DNA from: an uncultured Flavobacteriales bacterium
GTDB taxonomy: Bacteria; Bacteroidota; Bacteroidia; Flavobacteriales_D; Crocinitomicaceae
Assembly (NCBI GenBank): GCA_903935095.1
Contig: CAIZQH010000003.1
Location: forward strand, 1-64,000
Length of the DNA stretch: 64,000 nt
Direction: 5' to 3'
In this document: piece by piece, positions 50,768-60,500 of the stretch
Layout: each line of letters begins with the position of its first letter
Numbering within the stretch: position 1 is the stretch's first letter
Translations under genes and position numbers: made by a program
Notes under the pieces: model-generated
Database searches by the model: none
Told to the model about the DNA's origin: nothing
Seen by the model: only the letters and a program-made list of their open reading frames with translations

Positions 50768-52939
50768 TTACTGTTTGGTATATTGGATGATATAAGAACC
50801 TAAAAAAGTGGTGATTGAATAGGCATTCGATCCGAAAGAACTTACTTGTACTTTCGTTTCTCCGTGTTTGTCATTTAGGTCATTAGCTCGTCCGTTTTGA
50901 TCTAACGTATATATTTCATTTTCGAGTCCATCTAGCACACAAAGTAAGGGAATTCCCTGTTTCGAAGGTTGGATACTCATTGAGGTAATTTCTTGTGCAG
51001 GAAGTGTCTTTTCCCAAAGGACCTTTCCGTTTTGTTGGTAGGCATATAGTTCTTTTCCTCTTGTAAGCACGAAAATAACTTCCTTGTTTAGTACATAGGA
51101 GCCGAGCAGTTTAACGTTATTTTTTATCGGAAATTGCATAGACTTGCCATTTTTAATCATCGTTAAGCTTGTATTCTTGATGGAGACAGGGATTAATTCA
51201 AGGCCGGTATTGATTAAATGGTAGGTGCTATCAACGGAGATTTTAGTTATTGTTTTTCGTTTTTCCAAGTCGATTGTATAGTACATGGACGATGTCAAAA
51301 CGCCAAGTGTCGGTTTTTTCACCTGGGTGGTCGTTTCCAATTGTTTGATGCTGCCAATCACTTGGAATGGCTTAATTAATGCTCCTTTTTCGTTCAATAG
51401 TTGAATGCTCTTATCTGTGTTGGACACTACAAATTCCAGTTTATTTTTTAGTTGGTATGCAACCGGAGGACAATTCTTTTGATTGGATACACGAAAAACA
51501 AGACGGCCTGTCCGATCAAATAGTTGACTTTCTGTGGCAAATTGAACGGAGACATAGGCTTGACCAACCTGAATAAGTTGCATGGAAATCACTTCTTGCG
51601 GACAAGGTTTCTCCCATTTTTTCAATCCGTTAATATAGCCAATTAACTGGTTGTTTTCGGTGAATGTTATCACATTTCCTCGTTCTGGAAAGGCGGCAAA
51701 GTCGATCACGCGCACACCAGGATTCATGACGAAATAATCTTTTATTTTCTGATTTTCTTTTCGTTCAACTAAATCAATCATCCGACAACTCGTCTCCACC
51801 AATTTTTTACCGTATACACTAATCGATTGTTGTTTCGATTTGGAAACTTGTCGATGCGCTACTTTTCTTGGTAGATAGCCATAAGTGAGAATCATGCGTT
51901 TTTCATCTTGCGAAAGGGTATTTGCGAGTTCAGCTTCAGAAATCACAAAATCTAGAAATTCTTTAGATGTGGACACCACGGCAAATCCATCGATTAATGC
52001 GACAAATAACGTTGGATTCAGTGAAGAACTATCCGATTTTTCCTCCAAAAATTTAGAGAATCGGATGTTCCTGTATTCGGCACTTATTTCATTTGACCCT
52101 TCTTTTTGCAAGTACTCATTTAAAATGTCGATGGGACTATACGCTTCTTGGTAGTCAAAAATCGCAGCGCTATGGATATCTTTTGAAACAAATACCACAC
52201 CATTTGAGATCATTTGCTTAGAAAAAATGGAATGGGCAAAAACGGGATCGATTTGTTTTAAGTACGATTTTTCATAAAAAGAATAGGAATCGATATTTGA
52301 GGGTACAAATGGCGAAAAAATTCTTCGATCATCAATTTCTTTGATTTGATTGCTGCCAATGTAGCTTTTTGTATACGTATAAATACGTCCTTTTTTGATG
52401 TAAATATCACTCACACGAAGTCCTTTCTTTTCAGGAGATAAGTATAATCTACTAAGACTTGATTTCGAGTCCATTGAAAAAATAAAACCACTAGAATTAG
52501 GTAATTCTCCATCGTAAATCAACAATTGATTCCCTTTGAAAATCCCATGAAGTTTTCCATATTCAAAGGAATTCAGTTTTCCTAATTCAAATGGAAATAG
52601 GCCGTTTTTAAAGAGTTTTTGGATTTCATTTTTCGACCATGAATTCCTTTTTTCGATTAAGAATAATATTTTGTGTGAGCTAAAAATGAAGGAACAAGGT
52701 TCACTAATTCGAGGCAAGATAGAGGAATATAGAGATTGATTCAGCGCTAAAGTTTGAATGCTATGATCATCCCAATTCACTTCATAGGGCTGATGAATGG
52801 CCCACACAGCACCATCAGTTTCTTGAAAGTATGTTCTGAAATTATGTGCATTTTCTTGATGAAGCAGGTCATAAGAAACAAAACCTATCCACCACACGAT
52901 GAGGATACTGAGAACGGCAAGAAGAGAACGTTTAATCAT
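50768..52939 (-). CDS. Uncharacterised membrane-anchored protein of 723 residues, propeller-like C-terminus
   Basis: I do not recognise a characterised family. There is an N-terminal transmembrane anchor (about residues 6-26). Residues about 30-360 are mixed; residues about 385-723 are beta-rich with repeated short blocks (e.g. ENNQLIGYINGLKKWEKPCPQE, KNKLEFVVSNTDKSIQLLNEKG, QQNGKVLWEKTLPAQE) like a PQQ/WD-type propeller. Proteins of this type follow rnhB in other Bacteroidota genomes, as here. It has its own -7 box at 52953 and lies 3 bases before the TSP3/OmpA gene, so those two share a transcript. Confidence 0.7.
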   Translation of the reverse strand: MIKRSLLAVLSILIVWWIGFVSYDLLHQENAHNFRTYFQETDGAVWAIHQPYEVNWDDHSIQTLALNQSLYSSILPRISEPCSFIFSSHKILFLIEKRNSWSKNEIQKLFKNGLFPFELGKLNSFEYGKLHGIFKGNQLLIYDGELPNSSGFIFSMDSKSSLSRLYLSPEKKGLRVSDIYIKKGRIYTYTKSYIGSNQIKEIDDRRIFSPFVPSNIDSYSFYEKSYLKQIDPVFAHSIFSKQMISNGVVFVSKDIHSAAIFDYQEAYSPIDILNEYLQKEGSNEISAEYRNIRFSKFLEEKSDSSSLNPTLFVALIDGFAVVSTSKEFLDFVISEAELANTLSQDEKRMILTYGYLPRKVAHRQVSKSKQQSISVYGKKLVETSCRMIDLVERKENQKIKDYFVMNPGVRVIDFAAFPERGNVITFTENNQLIGYINGLKKWEKPCPQEVISMQLIQVGQAYVSVQFATESQLFDRTGRLVFRVSNQKNCPPVAYQLKNKLEFVVSNTDKSIQLLNEKGALIKPFQVIGSIKQLETTTQVKKPTLGVLTSSMYYTIDLEKRKTITKISVDSTYHLINTGLELIPVSIKNTSLTMIKNGKSMQFPIKNNVKLLGSYVLNKEVIFVLTRGKELYAYQQNGKVLWEKTLPAQEITSMSIQPSKQGIPLLCVLDGLENEIYTLDQNGRANDLNDKHGETKVQVSSFGSNAYSITTFLGSYIIQYTKQ

Positions 52940-52952
52940 TTTAGGTTTTTTT

Positions 52953-52960
52953 CAAATTTA
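52953..52960 (-). promoter_or_regulatory. -7 box TAAATTTG of the 723-residue protein gene
   Basis: Perfect TAnnTTTG on the minus strand, 13 bases before the ATG at 52939. Confidence 0.5.
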
Positions 52961-53016
52961 ACCTGAATTCGGAGTGAATAAAAAGGAGGTATTGATTTAA
53001 ATTAACAAGTAAATGT

Positions 53017-53628
53017 TTAATCGAATAATTCCAGTTGACTTTTGTCTGGGAGTAATCGAAAGGTCATTCGGTGATGTGGACTCGGTCCATGTGTAGCGAT
53101 GGCTGTTCTGTGCTGAATGGTGGGATATCCTTTGTTTTGATTCCAATGGTATACTGGGAAAAGATCGTGTAGAGAATCCATGATTTCATCCCTTTTCGTT
53201 TTCGCTAAAATGGAGGCCGCTGCTATGGATTGATATTTACCATCACCTTTCACGATACACTCGTGAGGAATTCCATTGTATGCATGAAATCGATTCCCAT
53301 CGATCAGCAGAAATGCTGGCTTAATACTTAATATGTCAATGGCACGGTGCATGGCCAAAAAACTGGCGTTGAGGATATTGATTTCATCAATTTCAACGTG
53401 AGAAACAATGCCGATGCCATAGGCAAGGGCGTTCGTTAATATTTGATCTCGAAGCAGAAGTCTATTTTTCTCTGAGATTTTTTTAGAATCGTTTAGGCCA
53501 ATAATGGGTTTTTCTGGATTTAAAACGACCGCAGCTGCAACAACCGGACCGCTTAGACAACCTCGTCCCGCTTCATCACAACCACCTTCAAGGCGATCGA
53601 TACTATGAAAGGCTAATAAATTTCCCAT
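53017..53628 (-). CDS. rnhB: Ribonuclease HII
   Basis: A 203-residue nuclease that removes RNA from RNA-DNA hybrids. The catalytic motifs are [20 protein letters not shown] (Asp18-Glu19), a third acidic residue in LLIDGNRFH, and [20 protein letters not shown]. The ATG at 53628 (MGNLLAF) is the start; three codons upstream is a TTG. A near-consensus CAATTTTG is 6 bases before the ATG. Confidence 0.95.
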   Translation of the reverse strand: MGNLLAFHSIDRLEGGCDEAGRGCLSGPVVAAAVVLNPEKPIIGLNDSKKISEKNRLLLRDQILTNALAYGIGIVSHVEIDEINILNASFLAMHRAIDILSIKPAFLLIDGNRFHAYNGIPHECIVKGDGKYQSIAAASILAKTKRDEIMDSLHDLFPVYHWNQNKGYPTIQHRTAIATHGPSPHHRMTFRLLPDKSQLELFD

Positions 53629-53688
53629 TGAATTCAAAATTGCGAAATATTTTGTAGATTAGCACATACGATTTAAAACCAGCTCACT

Positions 53689-54060
53689 ATGAAACATGTA
53701 CTTTTTGGAATCCTATTCTTTTTAACAGGTTCGATTTCTTATGCTCAGACGGCAAATTCAGCATCTTCTCATTCAGTAAATAACTTGACAGCAGGCATTT
53801 CTACTGGAAAAATCGAACTTATTTTGCCTAGTCAATTAAGTTCAGAAGATGTCGCGAGTTCTTCAAAATACTATGAGCAATTTTTCTTAGTAGAATTTAA
53901 TGCAAAAAACCATGTTGCTACCTTTAATATGGTTTCGAATATACCTGAATCAAGACGAGTGATTTTACGTTTTTTAGCAGCTAATCAAATTCAAAATGTA
54001 ATCATTGAGGGTAAATCTTATCCATTGCTAGACTTTTATCAAAGCTTTCTTGACAAATGA
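53689..54060 (+). CDS. Small exported protein of unknown function
   Basis: A 123-residue protein with a signal peptide ending ISYAQ and a mature part of about 103 residues, alpha-beta in pattern. I recognise no family. It overlaps the DUF4920 gene by ATGA, so the two are translationally coupled. The sequence (KYYEQFFLVEFNAKNHVATFNM and LRFLAANQIQNVIIEGKSYPL) resembles a periplasmic accessory domain but no motif is decisive. Confidence 0.7.
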   Translation: MKHVLFGILFFLTGSISYAQTANSASSHSVNNLTAGISTGKIELILPSQLSSEDVASSSKYYEQFFLVEFNAKNHVATFNMVSNIPESRRVILRFLAANQIQNVIIEGKSYPLLDFYQSFLDK

Positions 54061-54539
54061 GAATTTTCGTTAAGGCAATTTTAACCCTTGGATTAACGCT
54101 TCAAAGTTGTTCATCCCCCAAAGACGCCTTCAAACATTACGGTCCTGATGCTGTAGATATGTCCAAAGCCATTTCAATGGCTGAAATGGTGACGCAGTTT
54201 AATCAAAATCCACAAGCGGATACATTTACCTTTTACGCACCAATTGTGAATGTTTGTCAAAGTGCAGGTTGCTGGGTAAATGTGAAAAAAGAAGATGGCG
54301 ATTTATTGCGCATTCGCTTTAAAGATCATTTTGGTATACCACCAAATACTGAGTCCGGGAAAACGGCCTATTTTCATGGAATAGCTTACTATGATACGAT
54401 TTCTATACAATTGCAGAAACATTTTTTAGAAGATGGACATGCACCACAAACGGAAATAGATAAAATTGTTTCTCCAAAGATTGAATTAAATTTTCAAGCG
54501 GATGGGGTTCTTATTCCTTCTTCCTCAAAGCAAAAATAA
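54057..54539 (+). CDS. DUF4920 family lipoprotein
   Basis: A 160-residue lipoprotein: lipobox LTLQSC (Cys18). The DUF4920 signature is the NVCQSAGCWVNVKKEDG segment (about residue 71) with the two-cysteine CxxxxC and the SGKTAYFHGIAYYD strand. Members of this family are found in Bacteroidota next to redox or metal proteins; function unknown. The ATG overlaps the previous stop. Confidence 0.85.
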   Translation: MRIFVKAILTLGLTLQSCSSPKDAFKHYGPDAVDMSKAISMAEMVTQFNQNPQADTFTFYAPIVNVCQSAGCWVNVKKEDGDLLRIRFKDHFGIPPNTESGKTAYFHGIAYYDTISIQLQKHFLEDGHAPQTEIDKIVSPKIELNFQADGVLIPSSSKQK

Positions 54540-54675
54540 TAAGCGCCACAGATACTGAATGAATCAGTATTTGCACCCACCATTTGGTGTTGAGAAAAAC
54601 AGCCACCATGTTTGCTGGGATGAGAAAGATAGCCAACAAATGAAACCTGCCTTGCAGTTTTTTATCTGAAATCAT
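54511..54675 (-). CDS. Small two-helix membrane protein
   Basis: A 54-residue hydrophobic protein (MISDKKLQGRFHLLAIFLI start) with two transmembrane segments and a C-terminal RKKE. Start at ATG 54675, 14 bases inside the end of the 5-FCL gene; the longer frame reaching 54732 would lie within that gene. It overlaps the convergent DUF4920 gene by 29 bases. Supported by coherent hydrophobic pattern, a basic C-terminus and operon position, but with no family match, so tentative. Confidence 0.5.
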   Translation of the reverse strand: MISDKKLQGRFHLLAIFLIPANMVAVFLNTKWWVQILIHSVSVALIIFALRKKE

Positions 54676-55228
54676 ACATTCCGCTCGGTGTAAAACAAAG
54701 GTGCAAGGGAACATCGTTTGGATGCAGGTCACTAATCTCTATAAATTCATCGAAAAGGTGTAAACCAATGAATAGGCATTCCGGCTTGCAATTAGAAAGC
54801 AAGCGGTCATAGAATCCTTTTCCATACCCAACCCGATGTCCATGCTCATTAATCGCCAAAAGCGGTACAAAGACCACATCTAAAACCTTTGCGCTAATTT
54901 CTTTACCATTCGTTGGTTCGGGTATGCCATGCTCACTTAAGGTTAGTTGCTTAGATTCCTCATATAGAAATAAGCTTAAGCTCAGATCTGAAAAATTTGA
55001 TTTTGATAGAACAGGGTGTCCACCTTGTAGAATGATTCCTTCTAGCAGTTCGAAGGTGTTGATTTCGTGTTGTTTTTCAATGGGTAAAAACAAGCTGATG
55101 TATTTATCCTTAAACGAAAAAGAATCCATCACAAGTGTTTGAACGTGCGATGAGATTCTTGAAATTTCGTATGGACTTAGTCCGGATCTTTTTTTCTTAT
55201 AAAAGGATCTGATTTCCGATTTGAGCAT
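54662..55228 (-). CDS. 5-formyltetrahydrofolate cyclo-ligase
   Basis: Converts 5-formyl-THF to 5,10-methenyl-THF with ATP. The 188-residue protein has the ligase motif GHRVGYGKGFYDRLL (about residue 135), and KKKRSGLSPYE at the N-terminus with the ATP-binding residues. Start at ATG 55228 (MLKSEIR); the codon before it is a TTG. Length is normal. Downstream small membrane protein overlaps by 14 bases. Confidence 0.93.
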   Translation of the reverse strand: MLKSEIRSFYKKKRSGLSPYEISRISSHVQTLVMDSFSFKDKYISLFLPIEKQHEINTFELLEGIILQGGHPVLSKSNFSDLSLSLFLYEESKQLTLSEHGIPEPTNGKEISAKVLDVVFVPLLAINEHGHRVGYGKGFYDRLLSNCKPECLFIGLHLFDEFIEISDLHPNDVPLHLCFTPSGMYDFR

Positions 55229-55247
55229 CAAAAAATCACTAATGGGA

Positions 55248-57479
55248 TTACAAACGTAATCTTAATTCATTTAATTTACGGTTGTCAATGACTTCTGCCG
55301 TTTTTCTCAAGGCGCCAATCGTTTGACCTTGGAATGAACCTTTCAGTGTTTTCGTCATTTCATCACGTTCAATTTTGAAATTGGTACTTGCAGGAGCTTT
55401 GATTGTTTTCAAAATTTGCACCATATACACCCCACTTTTCCCTTTTAAAGGCAAGGTGCGTTTTCCATCTTTCATCACAGAAGCGAATAACATTCCAACG
55501 ATTTCTGGTTCGTATCCAACATTTGCGATTTGTGGATTGGCAAACGTGATTTCAGCATTTTGAACCATCAAATTACATTTTTTCGCAACTGATTTCAACG
55601 AATTACCTTTGGCCATTTGATTCATCAATCGTTTAGCTTTTTTCTCGATAATGAGATCTTTTTCCATTTCAGCCTTCGCATTTTCGAATGTTGGCTCTCC
55701 TTCTTCTTTGATGGAACTTACCATTCCAATGATATACTTGTCCTTATCTTTAATCGGATAAGAAGTTAACGAACCAACTTCAACACCTTCGCTGTAAGCG
55801 AGCTCTAAAATTTTATCAGATGCCATTGAAGTGGTGAAACCGTACGTTTTCGGCGCTTTATCTTCCAAAGTGATCGATCTAGATACATAGTTAGCCTGAC
55901 GTACAATGGTATCAAATAAACTTACTTTCTTTAAAATATCAGATGTTTTTCCAATTTTTCGATCCAATTTGTACAGGATATTATTGATTTCACTTTCCTT
56001 ATTACTGATGGTCTCTTCTGATGCTTTAAAAAGTTTGGAAATAGAAACTAAAACGGGGAATTTAGACGCATCTCTTTCCATTACTTCAACAATGTGAAAA
56101 CCGAATTCCGTTTTTACTACTCCAAATTTATTGAGAGGTGCAGTAGCGCAATAAGATCCGAATTCTGGAACCATGTCACCTTCTAAGAAGTTATCAATAA
56201 CACCCCCAGCCTTTTTCGATTGTGTATCATCTGAAAATTTATCTGATAGAGATACGAAGTTATCCTTGTTAATCACTTTTAATAAACTATCCGCTGTCTT
56301 ACGTTTTGCATCAATGACTTTTGCGTCCTTGGAACCACCTGTTGATAATAGGATGTGTCTTGCTTTCAATCGAGATGGTGTAAATCCAATCACTTTAGAA
56401 ATCACCATGTTTTCTTTCATCGCGTATGGACCTACCACTTGTCCAATAGCGGCTAGTTTGAAAATGGTGTCGTAAGATATTGGGTAAGTTTGGTATTGAT
56501 TCGATTTCGGGTTTCCTTCTGGAACAGCAGTAGATCGCTTGTTGTTAAAGTACACTTTCACATCGCTGTTTCTCAATACATACATGGAATCATTCGTGGA
56601 AGAGATGAAACCTGCTTTCAATGTATTTAGTGCGGTGTTCATCTTATTGGTATCCGCTTTAGATGGAGCAACGACTACATCAAACACTTTCACTTCACGA
56701 GAAGAAGAACGAATTGCATATTTTTTCTCGCTCTTGTGTTCTTCATAATAGGCTTTCAGTTCATTATCTGAGACCTTAATATTCGCATCTGCGATATCTG
56801 AATATGGACGGAAGACAAAAGAAATAGATTTGGTTTCCTTCGCTCCATAATATTTATCCTCTGCTTCTAGGTTTGTTACATAAGCAGCTTGCTCTAACAA
56901 TCCAAAGTATTTTTCACGTTTTCTTGTATCCGTGTAGTATTGTTTAGTACCATTCCATTGTTGAACAGCTTGGGGTTCTTTACTCGTTTTTAACTTCGTT
57001 AAGGTCGATTGAAGCTTTTTTCTTCCCTCTACCATCGATTGAGGAGAAACTACGCCTGTTAAAGAATCAATAAAGAATTGATTTAAATCTTGAATGATAT
57101 TGAATCCGTCTGTTGCTAACAAATACGCATTAAATTCTCGTTCAGAAACGGAGATGCCTAACGCATTATATTCTTTACTTAGAATGGTAGAATCCACTAA
57201 ATAATTCCAACTATTATCCAAGGCTGATTCCATATCAGCATCTGTATATTCTTTGTTTGCTTGTGCCGCTTGATTTCGACCTTGCTCTTGGAATTTTGTA
57301 CTTGCGATTGAGTATTCTTTGGGATCCACTTTCTCCCCGTAAACTGTACCAATGCCATATTGGCCTTCATTGATACCCAATAAATGTTGGTAATCTGATA
57401 AAATAAAGGTTGCCAAAGCAAGCCCAACAATTCCTACAAGTAATCCCGATTTCGAACGTATTTTTCCGATAATTGCCAT
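55248..57479 (-). CDS. PpiD-like peptidylprolyl isomerase / periplasmic chaperone
   Basis: A 743-residue protein anchored by an N-terminal transmembrane helix (residues 12-30). The N-terminal SurA-like helical region spans about 35-200. A parvulin PPIase domain follows at about 370-480 (RLKARHILLSTGGSKDA, AKKAGGVIDNFLEGDMVPEFGSYCATAPLNKFGVVKTEFGFHIVEV). The C-terminal half (about 520-743) completes the chaperone lobe. It helps fold outer-membrane and periplasmic proteins, which are abundant here. No close promoter was found. Confidence 0.88.
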   Translation of the reverse strand: MAIIGKIRSKSGLLVGIVGLALATFILSDYQHLLGINEGQYGIGTVYGEKVDPKEYSIASTKFQEQGRNQAAQANKEYTDADMESALDNSWNYLVDSTILSKEYNALGISVSEREFNAYLLATDGFNIIQDLNQFFIDSLTGVVSPQSMVEGRKKLQSTLTKLKTSKEPQAVQQWNGTKQYYTDTRKREKYFGLLEQAAYVTNLEAEDKYYGAKETKSISFVFRPYSDIADANIKVSDNELKAYYEEHKSEKKYAIRSSSREVKVFDVVVAPSKADTNKMNTALNTLKAGFISSTNDSMYVLRNSDVKVYFNNKRSTAVPEGNPKSNQYQTYPISYDTIFKLAAIGQVVGPYAMKENMVISKVIGFTPSRLKARHILLSTGGSKDAKVIDAKRKTADSLLKVINKDNFVSLSDKFSDDTQSKKAGGVIDNFLEGDMVPEFGSYCATAPLNKFGVVKTEFGFHIVEVMERDASKFPVLVSISKLFKASEETISNKESEINNILYKLDRKIGKTSDILKKVSLFDTIVRQANYVSRSITLEDKAPKTYGFTTSMASDKILELAYSEGVEVGSLTSYPIKDKDKYIIGMVSSIKEEGEPTFENAKAEMEKDLIIEKKAKRLMNQMAKGNSLKSVAKKCNLMVQNAEITFANPQIANVGYEPEIVGMLFASVMKDGKRTLPLKGKSGVYMVQILKTIKAPASTNFKIERDEMTKTLKGSFQGQTIGALRKTAEVIDNRKLNELRLRL

Positions 57480-57540
57480 TTCACTAAAATTTAAGACTGC
57501 GAATATAGCAAGAATTCGTCAATTTTACTACTAATGCAAT

Positions 57541-57565
57541 AAAAAAGGAGGCTTATTTACCTCCT
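57541..57565 (-). terminator. Terminator overlapping the stop codon of the 1811-residue gene
   Basis: AGGAGG / CCTCCT stem with an 8-base loop that contains the TAA stop codon; six T on the minus strand follow. The left arm is formed by the Gly codons of the protein's C-terminus. Confidence 0.8.
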
Positions 57566-60500
57566 CCCTTTTGCGGTGTCTCGCCTTCTGGTTTCGATGT
57601 ATTAGTTGGTTTTGTTGGAGGTGGTGGTGGAGGCGTCGTTGGCTTAGTCACCGTCCCTGCAGGAACGGGAGCAGGTTTCGTTGGCGGCGGTGTGGTTTGC
57701 ACGGGTTTCGTTGTTGTCGCAGACTTTGTCTGCGCTGGTTGATTTTGGACAGGAGCGGGTTTCGCTGGTGGAGGAGTTGTTTGAACAGGTTTAGACGGGG
57801 TTGTGACAGGTTTAGACTGTGCTGGTGGACTCTGAACAGGAGCAGGTTTCGCTGGTGGAGGAGTTGTTTGAACAGGTTTGGACGGGGTTGTGACAGGTTT
57901 TGTCTGAATCGGTGCTGGCTTTACATTAGAAGGCTTAGGTTCATTTGTTTTATTTTGACCAGGTTGTTGATTTTGTTGCATCATTCCATCGGAATTTCCA
58001 TTCCCAATATTTTGACTTCCTCCATCAAAAATTACGGTAAATAACTTTGTGTCCGAACCGCAAGGGCTTATGGCTGTTAACTGAATATCATTGTTACCTG
58101 CGACTAAGTTAATAGCTGCGCTGATGTTCCCATTTGAATTGTCAAATCCAGTTTGTTCAACACCATTAACCAACAACTGCAGCATGCAATTTGGCATGTA
58201 ATTCATTATGCTTGCCGTGTACATGATGTTGTTAAAAGTTACTGTACTTCCCGATATAGGAACTGTTGTGACATTGATTACAGGGACTATGCAACTTTGA
58301 TAACGAATCGTGCGTGTTTGATTTGATGTTCCACAAGCGTTTGTTGCAGTTAAAATAATGTTAATGATTCCTTCTGGTAAATTCAAGGTAGTTGATAAGT
58401 TTCCATTGTCAAAGTTGAAATTTGTGACAGGGTTTCCTGCAACCATTAAACTGATTTCTTGACTACTTGAGATGTTTTGAATACTCGCTTGAAAAGGCAA
58501 AATCGGACTATACATACTATAATATACATCCGCTGGATTCAAAATAGAAACAATTGGAGCAGCACATTGCTCGTAATTTACACTTACGGTTTTAGCATCC
58601 GTGCCGCAAGAATTTGATGCCGTTAATACCAACACATTTTGTCCATTGGTTAAATTAACCGTGGCGCTTAATTGCCCGTTATTAAAAGATGCGTTAGGAA
58701 TGATTGTACCGTTCAACGTCAGGTTGATCCCTTGACCGTTTCCTATGTTTTGAATCTCCGCACTGAATATATAAGAGGCAGTGTTTACGGTTGAGGTAGC
58801 AGAAGTTGGATTGGAAATAGAGACTATTGGGGCCAAACAATTTTCAAATTTGAGGTACACTGTTTTTGTAGCTGTTCCACATGCATTTGTCGCAGTCAAG
58901 ACTACTTCGTTGTTTCCATTTGACAATGTTACCATGGCACTCACTTGTCCATTCAGGAGATTTAGGTTTCCAACGGAAACTCCGTTGACTGTTAAACTTA
59001 ATTCTTGTAAGCTTGCATTTTGAACGGCAGCGCTAAAAGCAAAGCTTGCATTTGAAACGGTAGAACTGGTAGTTGATGGATTGGTCATTGTCACGGTAGG
59101 AACGGTACATGCCGTGTATTGGATCGTTCGAGTTTCTGAATCGGTTCCACAGGTATTCGTAGCCGTCAGAACAAACGTATTCAAGCCAGGACTAAGCGTC
59201 AGTACAGCCGAGACTTGTCCATTCGCAAACACGATATTCGAGATTTGCGTTCCATTGTGGAGTAGGGTAATTCCTTGTAGGCTCGGCATATGTTGCGTTG
59301 TAGCTTGGAAAGTATAGGATGCATTCGTAACTGTTACATTATTAGTTGCTGGACTCCCGATTGTTACCACCGGCGTTTGACAATTCAAATAAGTAATGCT
59401 ATTTTTTTTCATGTCAGACCCACACGTATTTGAGACGCTGAGGAAGAACGTATTGACACCTGAATTCAGCACAACATTAGCCGTAAGTTGACCATTCACA
59501 AAGGTGTAATTCGTGATGGCTTCACTATTCAAACTTAAATTGATCCCTTGGTTTGTTGGGACATTTTGAATGTTTGCTGTGTAGGTAAATGCCGCAGTAG
59601 TGACATTCCCGGCATTTATCAATGGTGATGCAATGGTGATGATCGGTGCGATACAATTCGAATAGAAAATTGTTACCGTTTTTATATCCGTCCCACATGC
59701 GTTGGTACCTTTTAGTACAATTGTATTCAATCCATTCTGCAAATTCAAATTAGCTGTAAGCACGTCATTTGTCAGAGCAAAGTTGTTTAAGCTTAATCCG
59801 TTCAAACTTAATAATATGCCTTGTGTGGTGGTCACGTTTTGTAGATTTGCTTTGAAAGCGTATGTGGAAGCGTTCACGGATAATCCACTGTTTGTTGGGT
59901 TAACAATCGTTAGGATTGGAGCTGTACATGGGGTGAAATTGATATTCCACGTATGTTGATCTGTACCACAATTGTTACTCACTGTCAATACCAGTGAATT
60001 TGCTCCGGAAACTAATGAAATTGCCGAGGAGAATTGGCCATTCACAAAGCTAAACGGACATTGAATCCCATTTTGCGTGAAAATGATGTTTTGGGTCGTT
60101 CCTTGCGCAATATTTGCCGTAATCGTTTGAGTCGAGTTTGCGATGACGGCGGTTGGATTTGTTGAAAAATTAGAAATCGAAGGAGCCACACAATTGTCGT
60201 AATTTATGGAAATGGTTTCCACGTCTACCCCGCAATCATTCGTTGCTGAGAAGACTAGTGAGTTTTGACCAGGAACCAATGCCAAAGTGCTAGTAATTGT
60301 TCCATTCGAAAAATTGAAAGGAGTGGATACTCCGTTTAACTTAAAGTTGATGTTTTGAGCATTGTTAACACCTGTCAAAGTGGCATTCAATGAATAAGAG
60401 GCATTTGTAACGGTTACCCCGCTGATGACATTTGCCCCTAACTGAATGATTGGCGGAGTGCATTGAACAAAATTTACGGTAAATGTTTTCGCATCGTTTC

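Noticed and set aside
54676..54732. Longer form of the small membrane protein starting at 54732
   Set aside because: The extension lies wholly inside the 5-FCL gene in another frame; the ATG at 54675 gives a coherent two-helix protein.
57571..58044. 157-residue Arg/Trp-rich frame antisense to the proline-rich tail
   Set aside because: Composition is the complement of Pro/Lys codons; not a plausible protein.
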